Source: Sinorhizobium chiapasense (GTDB lineage: Bacteria > Pseudomonadota > Alphaproteobacteria > Rhizobiales > Rhizobiaceae). Taken from it: a stretch of DNA of 64,000 nucleotides. Position numbers and translations under genes: made by a program. The notes under the pieces were generated by a model, which did no database searches, was not told where the DNA came from, and worked only from the letters and a program-made list of their open reading frames with translations. Shown here in pieces: positions 26,930 to 38,157 of this stretch. Every line of letters starts with the position of its first letter. Position 1 is the stretch's first letter. Where the stretch lies: positions 3,800,001-3,864,000 of the forward strand of contig NZ_CP133148.1 in assembly GCF_036488675.1 (NCBI RefSeq), in the 5' to 3' direction.

Positions 26930-27708
26930 CACCATTCTCCCTTGAAGCGCGCTTCGCGCTTTTCGCTGAAGGCCGCGACGCCCTCCTTGAGATCGCCGGT
27001 CTTGGCGACGAGGATCGAGCCGAGCGCCTCGACCGCCGCGCCGTTGTCCTCGCCGTTCGCCGAGGCGATCATCAGTTTCGATATTTCGAGCGCCGCCGGC
27101 CCGCGGCTTGCAATGCGGGCGGCATAGTCCCGCGCCGCAGCCATGACCGTGCCTGTCTCGACCACCGCGTCGACCAGCCCTTCGGCCCTCGCCTCCTCCG
27201 CCGGGAACATCTCGCCGCCGAGCACCATGCGGCGCACGATCTGCGCACCGAAGCGGGCGACCAGGCGTTGCGTACCGGACCAGCCGGGCACCATGCCGAG
27301 GCTCGTTTCGGGAAGGCCGATCTTTACTTGGCGTTCAGCGATGCGGATGTCCGCGGCCGCCGCCAGTTCCAGCCCGCCGCCGAGTGCATGGCCGTTGAGC
27401 GCTGCGATAACCGGCATGCGGAGCGTCGCGAGCCGCTCGAAGACGCGGTGGCCGAAACGCACCCAGTCGTGGCCGAATTCGGCCGCGTCCATGCCGCCCC
27501 AGGCCTTGATGTCGCCGCCAGCGGAAAAGGCCTTGCCCTCCCCGGTCAGGATGGCGACGCGCACATCGCGGTTCGCCTCGACCGCATCGCAGGCGGCGGC
27601 AAGAGCCTTCAGCATGTCGATGTCGAAAGCGTTGAGTTTTTCAGGCCTCGACACGGTCATGATGGCGACCGCGCCTTCGACCCCGACCCGAATGCGTTCG
27701 TCAGCCAT
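26929..27708 (-). CDS. Enoyl-CoA hydratase/isomerase family protein
   Basis: A 259-residue crotonase-fold protein. Oxyanion-hole regions are KAFSAGGDIKAWGG near residue 65 and ALNGHALGGGLELAAAADI near residue 105; the second acidic position is in GLPETSLGMVPGWSGTQRL. The ATG at 27708 has GGGAGG 6 bases upstream and overlaps the CoA-transferase gene by 8 bases. With a CoA-transferase before it and an aldehyde dehydrogenase after it, it probably hydrates, isomerises or cleaves a CoA thioester intermediate. Crotonase chemistry is diverse, so the exact reaction is open. Confidence 0.85.
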   Translation of the reverse strand: MADERIRVGVEGAVAIMTVSRPEKLNAFDIDMLKALAAACDAVEANRDVRVAILTGEGKAFSAGGDIKAWGGMDAAEFGHDWVRFGHRVFERLATLRMPVIAALNGHALGGGLELAAAADIRIAERQVKIGLPETSLGMVPGWSGTQRLVARFGAQIVRRMVLGGEMFPAEEARAEGLVDAVVETGTVMAAARDYAARIASRGPAALEISKLMIASANGEDNGAAVEALGSILVAKTGDLKEGVAAFSEKREARFKGEW

Positions 27709-29314
27709 GCGCGCCTCCCGCAATCTTCCGCGCGGCCTTCGCCGGCAGCGTCAGACCGAGCGGCGCCTCGTTGAACAGCGCGCTATCCATCTGCTTCAGC
27801 CGGTCGGACACGATCAGCGGAAATTCCGACTGGTCGAGGATATGTTCCTGCAGGTCCGCACCGGGCGCGATTTCGGTGAGCACGATGCCCCCGGGCGTCA
27901 GCTTCATCACGCAGCGCTCGGTGACATAGGTGACGTCCTGCCCCTGCTCGACCGCCCGGCGACCGGAGAAGGTGACGTGCTCGACCGCATTGACGAGTTT
28001 CTTCAGCTTGCCTTCCCTCTCGATAACAAGCCTGCCGTCGGCGACCGCGAGCTTCGCGCCGGCATTGAACATGCCCGAGAACACGATCTTCCTCGCCCGC
28101 GCGGTGATGTCGACGAAGCCGCCGGCGCCGGCGGTCACATGCGGCCGGAAGCTGAGCTTCGACACGTTGACAGAGCCGGTGCGGTCGATTTCGAGGAATG
28201 AAAGCAGCGACGCGTCGAAACCGGCGCCCTGGAAATAGGTAAACTGGTAGGGCGACGGCATGAAGGCGTCGGCATTGGACGCGCAGCCGAAGGCGAAATC
28301 GAGAAGCGGCACGCCGCCGACCGCCCCCTGCTCGATCACCCAGGTGACGGCGCCATGCAGACCTTCTTCCAGCAGGATCCGCGGTACATTGGCGGAAATG
28401 CCGAAGCCGAGATTGACGGCGCTGCCCGCTTCGAGCTCCTGGGCGACGCGGCGGGCAATCACCTTCTGGATGCTGAATTCGGGAACGCGGAAGCTGTCGA
28501 GCGGGCGGAAAATCTCGCCTGAAATGGCGGGATCGTAGGGCGTCTGCGTCGTCTGCTTCTGGTCTGGATCGACGATCACATAATCGACAAGCACGCCCGG
28601 CACACGCACGTCATGGGGTTTCAGCGAGCCTTCCTTGGTGATGCGCTTGACCTGCGCGATCACGATGCCGCCATTGTTGCGGGCGGCGAGCGCCTGGTCC
28701 AGACCGCCGAGATAGGCGCCCTCATGCTCGTAAGTGAGATTGCCGCGCTCGTCCGCCGTCGTCGCCCGGATGATCGCCACCTGAGGCGCGATCGCCTTGA
28801 AATAGAGCCAGTCCTCGCCCTCGAACGCGATCTTCTTCACGACCGGCTCCGCTGCGGCGGACGCATTCATGGCGCAGCCTTCGCGCGACGGATCGACGAA
28901 AGTGTCGAGCCCGATCTTGGTCAGGACGCCCGGCCGTTTCGCCGCCGCCTCGCGATGCATGTCGAAGAGAATGCCGGACGGAATGTTGTAGGCCGCCAGT
29001 TCGTTGGCGCCGATCATCTGCCAGATCTGCGGCGGCTCGGCGCTCGACGGACCCGAGGGGTAGGATCCGCCAATGATCTTTTTTAAAAGGCCCTTCCTGG
29101 CGATGTAGTCGACACCCTTGATCCCGCTCATGTCGCCGGCTGCGATCGGATGCAGCGTCGTCAGGTCACGCGGGTGGCCGGTCGCGTCGAAACGCTCACC
29201 GATCGCCTTCAGCATCAGGTCCGGGCAGCCGAGGCCGCTTGAGGAGGAGACCGAGACGACCGCGCCGTCCGGTATCAGGGCTGCCGCTTCCGCCGGTGAA
29301 ATGTGTTTGCTCAT
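27701..29314 (-). CDS. Family I acyl-CoA:carboxylate CoA-transferase (YdiF/propionate CoA-transferase type)
   Basis: A 537-residue fused alpha/beta CoA-transferase. The N-terminal half carries VVSVSSSSGLGCPD. The C-terminal half has the catalytic Glu328 in the EQGAVGG motif that forms the glutamyl-CoA intermediate. It transfers CoA from a donor such as acetyl-CoA to a carboxylic acid. ATG 29314 is chosen over a TTG at 29323. It lies 5 bases after the Gfo/Idh gene and overlaps the hydratase gene, so it is firmly part of the operon. The acid substrate is not known. Confidence 0.87.
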   Translation of the reverse strand: MSKHISPAEAAALIPDGAVVSVSSSSGLGCPDLMLKAIGERFDATGHPRDLTTLHPIAAGDMSGIKGVDYIARKGLLKKIIGGSYPSGPSSAEPPQIWQMIGANELAAYNIPSGILFDMHREAAAKRPGVLTKIGLDTFVDPSREGCAMNASAAAEPVVKKIAFEGEDWLYFKAIAPQVAIIRATTADERGNLTYEHEGAYLGGLDQALAARNNGGIVIAQVKRITKEGSLKPHDVRVPGVLVDYVIVDPDQKQTTQTPYDPAISGEIFRPLDSFRVPEFSIQKVIARRVAQELEAGSAVNLGFGISANVPRILLEEGLHGAVTWVIEQGAVGGVPLLDFAFGCASNADAFMPSPYQFTYFQGAGFDASLLSFLEIDRTGSVNVSKLSFRPHVTAGAGGFVDITARARKIVFSGMFNAGAKLAVADGRLVIEREGKLKKLVNAVEHVTFSGRRAVEQGQDVTYVTERCVMKLTPGGIVLTEIAPGADLQEHILDQSEFPLIVSDRLKQMDSALFNEAPLGLTLPAKAARKIAGGAHG

Positions 29315-29319
29315 GGAAT

Positions 29320-31361
<2,042 letters not shown>

Positions 31362-31673
31362 CGATATCCTCCCGACCGGTATTCATCTCTTTCATACTTA
31401 TTAATTGGAACGTTCCAATGTCGTCAAGAGGCTCTTATTCACTTTTTTAGCGGCCCACACTTGGCCCTGGAAAACCAGGCAACACGACGGCAAATAGAAA
31501 TATTCTCATAACTTCCGCGGCTTAGGTTACAAAACAGCCTTTCCTCGCGAAGAACGACACACCTCGGATAAGATCCCAAACGATCGCTGTCAGGTGCGAT
31601 GGACGATTTTCGATCTTGATATTTGGAACGTTCTAAATTATTCCATGGCGCAAATCTAGGAGGATTCACGCTC
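31362..31673. promoter_or_regulatory. Divergent control region with two LacI operators
   Basis: A 312-base gap between divergent genes. A perfect 16-base palindrome ATTGGAACGTTCCAAT lies at 31404-31419, and a near-copy TTTGGAACGTTCTAAA (one mismatched pair) at 31622-31637. Spacing between centres is about 218 bases. The first sits about 43 bases before the LacI start; the second sits about 37 bases before the DUF993 start, just upstream of its AGGAGG at 31658-31663. This suits repression of both promoters by the neighbouring LacI protein. Confidence 0.78.
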
Positions 31674-32846
31674 ATGACCAGCCTGCTCCTGCCGCGCCAA
31701 GACGGCTCGCTCGAAGACTATCGGCTCCAGGGAACGCCAATCGCCCGGCCCGCCAAGGTCCCGGCTTTCAACCGCATCGCCTATGCGGCCGCGCATGTCG
31801 TTTCCGATCCTCTGCGCGATGCCGATCCGTGGGGACGGCCGGCAATCGACTGGGAAGCGACAATGGCCTTTCGTCATCACCTCTGGAGCCTTGGCTTCCG
31901 CATCGCCGAAGCGATGGACACCGCCCAGCGCGGCATGGGGCTCGCCTGGCCGGACGCGCAGGAGCTGATCCGCCGTTCGCTTGCCGAGGCGCGTAGCGTT
32001 CCCGGCGCCGATCTCGCCTGCGGCGCCGGCACCGACCATCTTTCTCCCGACGCGGCGCGTTCGATCGAGGACGTCGTCGCCGCCTATGAGGAGCAGATCG
32101 GCTTCGTCGAGGCCGAGGGCGGCCGGGCGATCATGATGGCGAGCCGCGCTCTGGCCCGCATTGCACGATCGGCCGATGACTACCGCCGTGTCTACGGACA
32201 TATCCTGCGCCAGGCCAAGGACAAGGTCGTGCTGCACTGGCTCGGCGACATGTTCGACCCGCAGCTAAGGGGTTACTGGGGCTCGGAGAATTTCGAGGAA
32301 GCGCTGGAAACGGTGCTGTCGATCATCGAGGAGAACAGCGCCAAGGTCGAAGGCATCAAGATTTCGTTGCTCGACAACGCCAAGGAAGTAGCGCTGCGCA
32401 ATGGCCTTCCGGAGGGCGTGCTCTGCTTCACCGGCGACGACTTCAACTATGCGCAACTCATCGAAGGGGATGGCCAGAGATACAGCCATGCGCTGCTCGG
32501 AATCTTCGACGCCGTGGCGCCCTCGGCTTCGAAGGCACTCGCCGCCCTGGCAGAAGGCGATGTCACCACCTTCCGCAGCGTGATCGAACCGACCGTGCCC
32601 CTGTCGCGCAAGATCTTCGAGGCGCCGACGCAATACTACAAGGCCGGCGTCGTCTTCCTCGCCTGGCTGAACGGCCACCAGCGCCATTTCACCCTGCCCG
32701 CCGGCCTGCAGTCCTCCCGCGGTCTTCTCCACTACGCAGACATCTTCCGCCTCGCCGACCAGGCAAATGTGCTCGACAAGCCGGAACTGGCGGCGGCGCG
32801 CATGCGCAATCTGTTGGCGGTCCTGGGGGTAGAGCAGGGGGGTTAA
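31674..32846 (+). CDS. DUF993 family protein (dihydrodipicolinate synthase-like TIM barrel)
   Basis: A 390-residue DUF993 protein, a family related to dihydrodipicolinate synthase/N-acetylneuraminate lyase-type aldolases but without an assigned reaction. Motifs seen include AMDTAQRGMGLAWPDA, CGAGTDHL, VLHWLGDMFDPQLRGYWG and the segment VEGIKISLLD. The Lys in KISLLD is a candidate Schiff-base residue by analogy, which is my inference. ATG 31674 has AGGAGG 10 bases upstream; the longer frame begins inside the operator. It is divergent from, and shares operators with, the LacI-MocA-CoA-transferase operon, suggesting an aldol cleavage or dehydration step in the same pathway. Confidence 0.85.
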   Translation: MTSLLLPRQDGSLEDYRLQGTPIARPAKVPAFNRIAYAAAHVVSDPLRDADPWGRPAIDWEATMAFRHHLWSLGFRIAEAMDTAQRGMGLAWPDAQELIRRSLAEARSVPGADLACGAGTDHLSPDAARSIEDVVAAYEEQIGFVEAEGGRAIMMASRALARIARSADDYRRVYGHILRQAKDKVVLHWLGDMFDPQLRGYWGSENFEEALETVLSIIEENSAKVEGIKISLLDNAKEVALRNGLPEGVLCFTGDDFNYAQLIEGDGQRYSHALLGIFDAVAPSASKALAALAEGDVTTFRSVIEPTVPLSRKIFEAPTQYYKAGVVFLAWLNGHQRHFTLPAGLQSSRGLLHYADIFRLADQANVLDKPELAAARMRNLLAVLGVEQGG

Positions 32847-32858
32847 CGTCGGCGAATC

Positions 32859-32971
32859 GCCCCTCATCCCGCTGCCGCGACCTTCTCCCCATTTTGATGG
32901 GGAGAAGGGATTTCGCTGCGAGCTCTCAGTCCCCTCGCCCCGCTTGCGGGGAGAGGGCTAGGGTGAGGGGC
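32859..32971. repeat. Rhizobial palindromic repeat (family 2)
   Basis: CCCCTCATCCCGCTGCCGCG, then CTTCTCCCC...GGGGAGAAGG and a final GGTGAGGGGC. It lies between the convergent DUF993 and M3 peptidase genes and is directly followed by a family 4 repeat. Confidence 0.75.
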
Positions 32972-32982
32972 GATTCCTGCAC

Positions 32983-33092
32983 TTTAGAGCGCCGTGCGTT
33001 CAAGTGAACGCACAAAGGACGCTCTAGCACTTTGATTCTAGAGCATCTTATCCGCTTTCAGTGATTCCACTTGAAAGCGGGATGCTCTAGAG
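32983..33092. repeat. Rhizobial palindromic repeat (family 4), compound
   Basis: Contains TTTAGAGCGCC, a palindromic GTGCGTTCAAGTGAACGCAC, AAAGGACGCTCTAGCAC, then TCTAGAGCAT and a closing GATGCTCTAGAG. The unit AAAGGACGCT(C/G)TAGCAC recurs at 62352-62368 and, inverted, at 43541-43556. Confidence 0.7.
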
Positions 33093-33100
33093 AATCGAGC

Positions 33101-35161
33101 CTACGCCAGCCCCTTCTTCGCCAGCATCGCGTCCGGGCTCGGCAGCTTGCCGCGGAAAGCCTTGTAGGCATCCTCGGGGTCGATGGCACCGCCGACCGAA
33201 TAGATGTTGTCCTTGAGCTTCTTCGCAGTCTGCGGATCGAACGGATTGCCCGTTTCCTCGAAGGCGGCGAAGGCGTCGGCGTCGAGCACCTCCGACCACA
33301 TGTAGGAATAGTAGCCGGCCGAATAGCCGTCGCCGGAAAAGACGTGCAGGAAATGCGGGCTGCGGTGGCGCATGACGATCGATTTCGGCATGCCGATCTT
33401 TTCCAGCGTCGCCGCTTCCAGCGCCATCGGCTCGGCGATGGTTTCCGCCGTGTGATAGGCCATGTCGACCAGCGCCGAGGAGGTGAATTCGACGGTGGCG
33501 AAGCCGGAATTGAAGGTTCTCGCCGCCAGCACCTTGTCGAGCAGGTCCTGAGGCATCGGCTCGCCGGTCTGGTAGTGCACCGCGTAGGTCCTCAGGATAT
33601 CCGGCACGGTCAGCCAATGCTCGTAGAGCTGCGAGGGCAGCTCAACGAAATCGCGCGAAACGCCGGTGCCGGATACGGACGGGTAGGTGACGTTGGAGAG
33701 CATGCCGTGCAGGGCATGGCCGAATTCGTGGAACAGCGTGCGCGCATCGTCGATCGACAGCAGCGCCGGCTTGCCGTCCGCGGGCCTCGCGAAGTTGCAG
33801 ACATTGTAGACGATCGGTATTTCGCCTTCGTCGCCGTTCTTCAGTTTCAGCTTGTGCTGTGACTGGAACGAACTCATCCAGGCGCCGGAGCGCTTGGAGG
33901 ACCGGGCGAAGTAGTCGCCGAGGAACAGAGCGACCAGCTTGCCGGCGGCGTCGCGGATCTCGAAGACGCGGACATCGGGATGATAGGCGGGAACGCCCTT
34001 CTTCTCCGTGGCGGTCACGCCGAAGAGGCGATGGGCGACATCGAAGCAGGCATCGATGATCTTCTCGAGCTGCAGATAGGGCTTCAGCTCACTCTCCGAG
34101 AAGCTGAACTTTTCGGCGCGCAGCTTCTCCGCATAGTGGCGCCAATCCCACGGCATGACCTCGTGATTGCGGCCCTCGGCAGCGATCAGCTTGGCGAGAT
34201 CCGTCTCTTCCTCGCGGGCGCGCACCACCGCCTTCTCCCAGACCTGCATCAGCAGGCCGTTCACGGCATCCGGTGTCTTTGCCATGGTGTCATCGAGCTT
34301 CAGCGCCGCGAAACTCTCGTAGCCGAGCAGCTTTGCCTTCTCGGCCCGGAGCGCAAGCGTCTCGGCGATAATACCGAGATTGTCGGTCTCACCGCCGTTT
34401 TCACCGCGGGCCGTCCAGGCCCTGAACGCCTGTTCCCGAAGCTCGCGATTGTCGGAAAAAGTCAGGAACGGTTCGATGATCGAGCGCGACAGGGTGACCG
34501 CATATTTGCCGTCTTCGCCTCGATCGCGGGCCGCCGCTGCCATGGCATCCTTGAGGAACTCCGGGATGCCGGCGAGTTCCTCGTCACTTGTCAGAAACAG
34601 CGCCCAGTTCTTCTCGTCGGCAAGCACGTTCTGGCCGAACTTGGCGCCAAGGCCGGCAAGCTTCTCGTTGATCGCGGCAAGCCTTTCCTGCTCAGGTTTG
34701 TCGAGCTTGGCACCGGATTTTACAAAACCCTTCCAGTGGCGTTCGAGGACGCGCGTTGCCTCCAGATCGAGGCCGAGCTCTTCGCGCTTCTCCCACAATG
34801 TGTCGATGCGGCTGAACAAGGCAGGGTTCATGCCGATCTTCGAATAGTGCCGCGACATCTTCGGCGCGATCTCGCGTTCGAGCGCCTGGATTACGTCGTT
34901 GGTATGGGCGCCGGCCTTGTTCCAGAAAAGCGCCGAGACGCGTGAAAGCTCGTCTCCGGCAATTTCGAGGGCAACGACCGTGTTTTCGAAGGTCGGCGGC
35001 TCCGGATTGTCGGCGATTGAATCGATTTCCGCCTCGTGCGCCGCGAGCGCCCCATCGAAGGCAGGCGCGAAATCTTCGTCCTTGACCGCATCGAAGCGCG
35101 GCAGGCCTTCGTGTCCGGTCCAGTTCACCAGGGCAGGGTTGAGCGAAGCGCTTGCAGTCAT
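33101..35161 (-). CDS. M3-family oligopeptidase (Dcp/OpdA type)
   Basis: A 686-residue cytoplasmic zinc metallopeptidase of the thimet oligopeptidase family. The HEFGH zinc motif is at His478-Glu479-His482, with the third ligand region downstream. It degrades short peptides, including signal-peptide remnants and protease products. ATG 35161 (MTASASLNPALVNW) has an AAAGGA box and matches the family N-terminus; a 76-codon upstream in-frame extension overlaps the LysE gene and is non-coding. Length is as usual for peptidyl-dipeptidase Dcp/oligopeptidase A, which cannot be separated by eye. Confidence 0.9.
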   Translation of the reverse strand: MTASASLNPALVNWTGHEGLPRFDAVKDEDFAPAFDGALAAHEAEIDSIADNPEPPTFENTVVALEIAGDELSRVSALFWNKAGAHTNDVIQALEREIAPKMSRHYSKIGMNPALFSRIDTLWEKREELGLDLEATRVLERHWKGFVKSGAKLDKPEQERLAAINEKLAGLGAKFGQNVLADEKNWALFLTSDEELAGIPEFLKDAMAAAARDRGEDGKYAVTLSRSIIEPFLTFSDNRELREQAFRAWTARGENGGETDNLGIIAETLALRAEKAKLLGYESFAALKLDDTMAKTPDAVNGLLMQVWEKAVVRAREEETDLAKLIAAEGRNHEVMPWDWRHYAEKLRAEKFSFSESELKPYLQLEKIIDACFDVAHRLFGVTATEKKGVPAYHPDVRVFEIRDAAGKLVALFLGDYFARSSKRSGAWMSSFQSQHKLKLKNGDEGEIPIVYNVCNFARPADGKPALLSIDDARTLFHEFGHALHGMLSNVTYPSVSGTGVSRDFVELPSQLYEHWLTVPDILRTYAVHYQTGEPMPQDLLDKVLAARTFNSGFATVEFTSSALVDMAYHTAETIAEPMALEAATLEKIGMPKSIVMRHRSPHFLHVFSGDGYSAGYYSYMWSEVLDADAFAAFEETGNPFDPQTAKKLKDNIYSVGGAIDPEDAYKAFRGKLPSPDAMLAKKGLA

Positions 35162-35252
35162 CGGGATTCCTTTCGCATGCAGAACGGGCGGACGCACGAG
35201 AGCATCGGCGTGCCGGCGCAGACGTTTGAAGTGGTTGGCAATCTGACCAAGG

Positions 35253-35894
35253 TCAAGGCTTGCGCAGGCCGAAAAGACCGGGCGCCGCATGCCAGACCGC
35301 CTGCGCGGCGAAGCCGATGAACAGAAGGCCCGAGAGCCGGACGATCGCCAGCTCGTGGCGGCGATAGAAGCGGCGGACGACAGACGCACCGATGATCGCG
35401 ATCAGGATCACGTCGGCGACGAGGAAACCGACGAGCGATACGGCGAGCAGCATCGGCAGGGCGTTGAACTCGAGCGCATTGGCGGAACCGGCAAGCAGCG
35501 CCGTGAACGTCGCCAGCGCCACCGGATAGCCCTTGGGATTGGTGAGCCCGAAAATCAGGCCGCGGCGCAGCGGTCGCTCCACCGTCAGCAAGGCACGGTT
35601 CTCGCCTTTCGGCCGGGCGCGAAGCGCAGTCCAGCCGATCCAGGCGAGGTAGGCGCCGCAGAACAGGCCGAGCACGTCGAAAATTGCCGTGCCGATCGAT
35701 CGGGCACCGACGATCGCAACAAGCGCCAGCGTCGACCAGACGATGTCGCCGGCGAGATGTCCGCCCATGAAGAGCGCACCGGCCTTCCGGCCCTGGCCGG
35801 CGCCGATACCGAGCAGCGCCAGAAAGGCGGGGCCGGGGATAAGCGTATAGGAAAGCGCCGCGAGAAAGGCACCGACAAGAAGCGTCTCGGACAT
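35253..35894 (-). CDS. LysE/RhtB-family exporter
   Basis: A 213-residue membrane protein with about six hydrophobic segments and the family signature SYTLIPGPAFLALLGIGAGQGRKAG near the N-terminus, then GLTNPKGYPVALATF in the middle. Members export amino acids such as lysine, homoserine lactone or threonine. ATG 35894 starts the homologous region; the longer frame has no hydrophobic character. It is monocistronic, with 90 bases separating it from the M3 peptidase gene downstream. Confidence 0.85.
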   Translation of the reverse strand: MSETLLVGAFLAALSYTLIPGPAFLALLGIGAGQGRKAGALFMGGHLAGDIVWSTLALVAIVGARSIGTAIFDVLGLFCGAYLAWIGWTALRARPKGENRALLTVERPLRRGLIFGLTNPKGYPVALATFTALLAGSANALEFNALPMLLAVSLVGFLVADVILIAIIGASVVRRFYRRHELAIVRLSGLLFIGFAAQAVWHAAPGLFGLRKP

Positions 35895-36114
35895 CTCGAA
35901 TCCCCGGTTTTCAATCCGGCCATTCGAACGTCGAGGCGCCTGTCCGTCAAGCGGAAAGCAGCGCGGCTTCCGGATCTGGCCGACCACTCGCCGGCATGAA
36001 CCGTCGGCAGGCGCCGCAAGAGGTGGCGCGCACAATTCTTTCGTCACAAAGATTTCCCTCGATACGAAGTTGCGCTAGAACGCGCGCGAGTTTCCCCCTC
36101 GAGAAGGATTTTCC
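35895..36114. other. Intergenic region between LysE gene and leuB
   Basis: 220 bases between divergent genes. Promoters of both must lie here, but no box stands out and no leader peptide rich in leucine was found. A GAGAAGGA ribosome site (36100-36107) precedes leuB. Confidence 0.4.
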
Positions 36115-37227
36115 ATGACTGTGCGCAATCTCTTCCTTCTGCCCGGCGACGGCATCGGCCCGGAAGCCATGGCGGAAGTCCGCAAAATCATCGCCTACAT
36201 GAACGCCGAGCTCGGTGCCGGCTTCGTGACGGACGAGGGCCTTGTGGGCGGCTCCGCCTATGACGCCCATGGCGTGGCGATTTCGGAAGGGGACATGGCG
36301 AAGGCGCTCGCCGCCGATGCCGTGCTCTTCGGCGCCGTCGGCGGACCGAAGTGGGATGCGGTACCCTACGAGGTGCGCCCGGAAGCGGGGCTCCTGCGCC
36401 TGCGCAAGGATCTTGAACTCTTCGCCAATCTGAGGCCCGCCATCTGCTATCCGGCGCTCGCCAACGCCTCCTCGTTGAAGCCGGAGCTGGTCGAAGGCCT
36501 CGATATCCTCATCGTGCGCGAATTGACCGGCGGCGTCTATTTCGGCGAGCCGAAGGAGATCATCGACCTCGGCAACGGCCAGAAGCGCGGCATCGACACG
36601 CAGGTCTACGACACCTACGAGATCGAGCGCATCGCCGGCGTCGCCTTCGAACTGGCGCGCACGCGCCAGAACCGCGTCTGCTCGATGGAAAAGCGCAACG
36701 TGATGAAATCGGGCGTGCTCTGGAACCAGGTCGTGACCGAAACGCACAAGACGAAATATTCAGACGTGCAGCTGGAGCACATGCTGGCGGATGCCGGCGG
36801 CATGCAGCTGGTGCGCCAGCCGAAGCAGTTCGACGTGATCGTTACCGACAACCTCTTCGGCGACATGCTGTCCGACGTAGCCGCCATGCTCACCGGCTCG
36901 CTCGGCATGCTGCCGTCGGCCTCGCTCGGCGCGCCGGATCCGAAGACCGGCAAGCGCAAGGCGCTCTACGAGCCCGTGCACGGCTCGGCACCGGACATTG
37001 CCGGCAAGGGCATTGCCAACCCGATCGCCATGATTGCCTCCTTCGCCATGTGCCTGCGCTATTCCTTCAACCTCGTGAAGGAAGCCGTCAACCTGGAAAA
37101 GGCGATCGCCAACGTGCTCGACAAGGGCATCCGCACCGGCGACATCATGGCCGAGGGCGCCCGCCAAGTCGGCACCGCCGAGATGGGGGACGCGATCCTC
37201 GCCGAGTTCAAGGCACTTTCGGCCTGA
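36115..37227 (+). CDS. leuB: 3-isopropylmalate dehydrogenase
   Basis: A 370-residue NAD-dependent enzyme of leucine biosynthesis, oxidatively decarboxylating 3-isopropylmalate to 2-oxoisocaproate. It begins [20 protein letters not shown]. The substrate-binding arginine region is [18 protein letters not shown], with [12 protein letters not shown], the metal-binding [16 protein letters not shown] and the NAD-binding [17 protein letters not shown]. Length is normal. It is a single gene followed closely by a strong terminator. Confidence 0.97.
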   Translation: MTVRNLFLLPGDGIGPEAMAEVRKIIAYMNAELGAGFVTDEGLVGGSAYDAHGVAISEGDMAKALAADAVLFGAVGGPKWDAVPYEVRPEAGLLRLRKDLELFANLRPAICYPALANASSLKPELVEGLDILIVRELTGGVYFGEPKEIIDLGNGQKRGIDTQVYDTYEIERIAGVAFELARTRQNRVCSMEKRNVMKSGVLWNQVVTETHKTKYSDVQLEHMLADAGGMQLVRQPKQFDVIVTDNLFGDMLSDVAAMLTGSLGMLPSASLGAPDPKTGKRKALYEPVHGSAPDIAGKGIANPIAMIASFAMCLRYSFNLVKEAVNLEKAIANVLDKGIRTGDIMAEGARQVGTAEMGDAILAEFKALSA

Positions 37228-37264
37228 CTCTTCTCCTCTCGGCATATGCCGATGAGGTTCGACA

Positions 37265-37300
37265 AAAAACACCTCCGGAGAGGCCCCCGGAGGTGTTTTT
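37265..37300 (+). terminator. Rho-independent terminator of leuB
   Basis: A 14-base inverted repeat, AAAAACACCTCCGG (37265-37278) and CCGGAGGTGTTTTT (37287-37300), with an 8-base loop and a terminal T run. It lies 37 bases after the leuB stop. Confidence 0.95.
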
Positions 37301-37363
37301 CATTCGGGTCTTGATTTCGGCGCGTTCGGCTTCACATGCAGGAGGATGCGGAAAAGGTAAGGT

Positions 37364-38062
37364 ATGAATCAACCGCTTGCTTCCACAGCCTGGATCTTCC
37401 TGACGACGCTGCTGCTCGTGCTTGCGCTCGTTCCCTTCGATCCGCAATTGTCGCAATGGGCGCAACGCCTGCCGGACGAGATCGTCGATTTCAACCGGAC
37501 GATCACCGATTTCGGCACCTTCGCGTGGATGATCTACACCGCGGCTTTCCTGCTGCTCGTCGCCTACATCGCCCGACGCAGCGCGCACCAAGATGCGGTC
37601 CGGCGCAAGGCTCGAACCGCGCGCAATCTGTCCGCCTACTTTCTTCTGACGATCGGCACCGCAAGCGTGCTGGTGCACGGGTTGAAATTCCTGATCGGCC
37701 GGGCGCGGCCGGAGCTTCTTGCCGACTACGGCGGCTATAGCCTCACTCCCTTCACGAGCGACAGGCTTTTTGAAAGCTTCCCTTCGGGTCATTCGATGGC
37801 CGCCGGCGCCTTCTTCGGCGCCTTCGCGATGCTCATGCCTGAGTTGAGACCCGTATTTCTGATCCTGGCGGTGGTGATCGGCGTTTCGCGCGTGGTCGTC
37901 GGCGCGCACTATCCGAGCGATGTTGCCGCCGGCCTGCTGCTCGGCCTCTGGGTCGCAGTCATGATCGCCTTCGTTTTTGCCCGGCAAGGCTGGCTCTTCC
38001 GGCTCGACGCAGGTGGCTGGCCGGCGCCGAAAAAAGCGAGTTCCCAGCAAGGGGGCAAATAA
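37364..38062 (+). CDS. PAP2-family membrane phosphatase
   Basis: A 232-residue integral membrane phosphatase with about five to six membrane segments. The three-part PAP2 active site is complete: KFLIGRARP (Lys108, Arg115), PSGHS (Ser141, His143) and SRVVVGAHYPSD (Arg176, His182, Asp186). It dephosphorylates a lipid phosphate or undecaprenyl pyrophosphate on the periplasmic side. It is separated from leuB by the terminator, so it has its own promoter. The exact lipid substrate is not readable. Confidence 0.88.
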   Translation: MNQPLASTAWIFLTTLLLVLALVPFDPQLSQWAQRLPDEIVDFNRTITDFGTFAWMIYTAAFLLLVAYIARRSAHQDAVRRKARTARNLSAYFLLTIGTASVLVHGLKFLIGRARPELLADYGGYSLTPFTSDRLFESFPSGHSMAAGAFFGAFAMLMPELRPVFLILAVVIGVSRVVVGAHYPSDVAAGLLLGLWVAVMIAFVFARQGWLFRLDAGGWPAPKKASSQQGGK

Positions 38063-38088
38063 AAAGCCGGCGCGGAAGGCCGCGCCGG
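38061..38088 (-). terminator. Rho-independent terminator of the MHS transporter gene
   Basis: Stem CCGGCGCGG (38067-38075) and CCGCGCCGG (38080-38088) with loop AAGG. On the minus strand it is followed by a run of five T, so it terminates the transporter transcript and overlaps the PAP2 stop region. Confidence 0.85.
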
Positions 38089-38106
38089 AGTCAGGAGAGT
38101 TCGGCG

Positions 38107-38142
38107 GCGGGATGAGAAGCGGATTCTCCGCCCGCATCCCGC
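38107..38142. repeat. Rhizobial palindromic repeat (family 1, short form)
   Basis: Starts GCGGGATGAG and ends GCATCCCGC. It is a shortened relative of the copies at 8500-8544 and 42705-42783, between two convergent genes. Confidence 0.65.
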
Positions 38143-38157
38143 CTCATGAGCCGCCGC

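Noticed and set aside
22502..27127. Plus-strand frames of 531 and 593 codons over the binding-protein gene and the aldehyde dehydrogenase/hydratase genes
   Set aside because: Opposite strand genes have signal peptide, catalytic motifs and overlapping starts; the plus translations are compositionally typical shadows.
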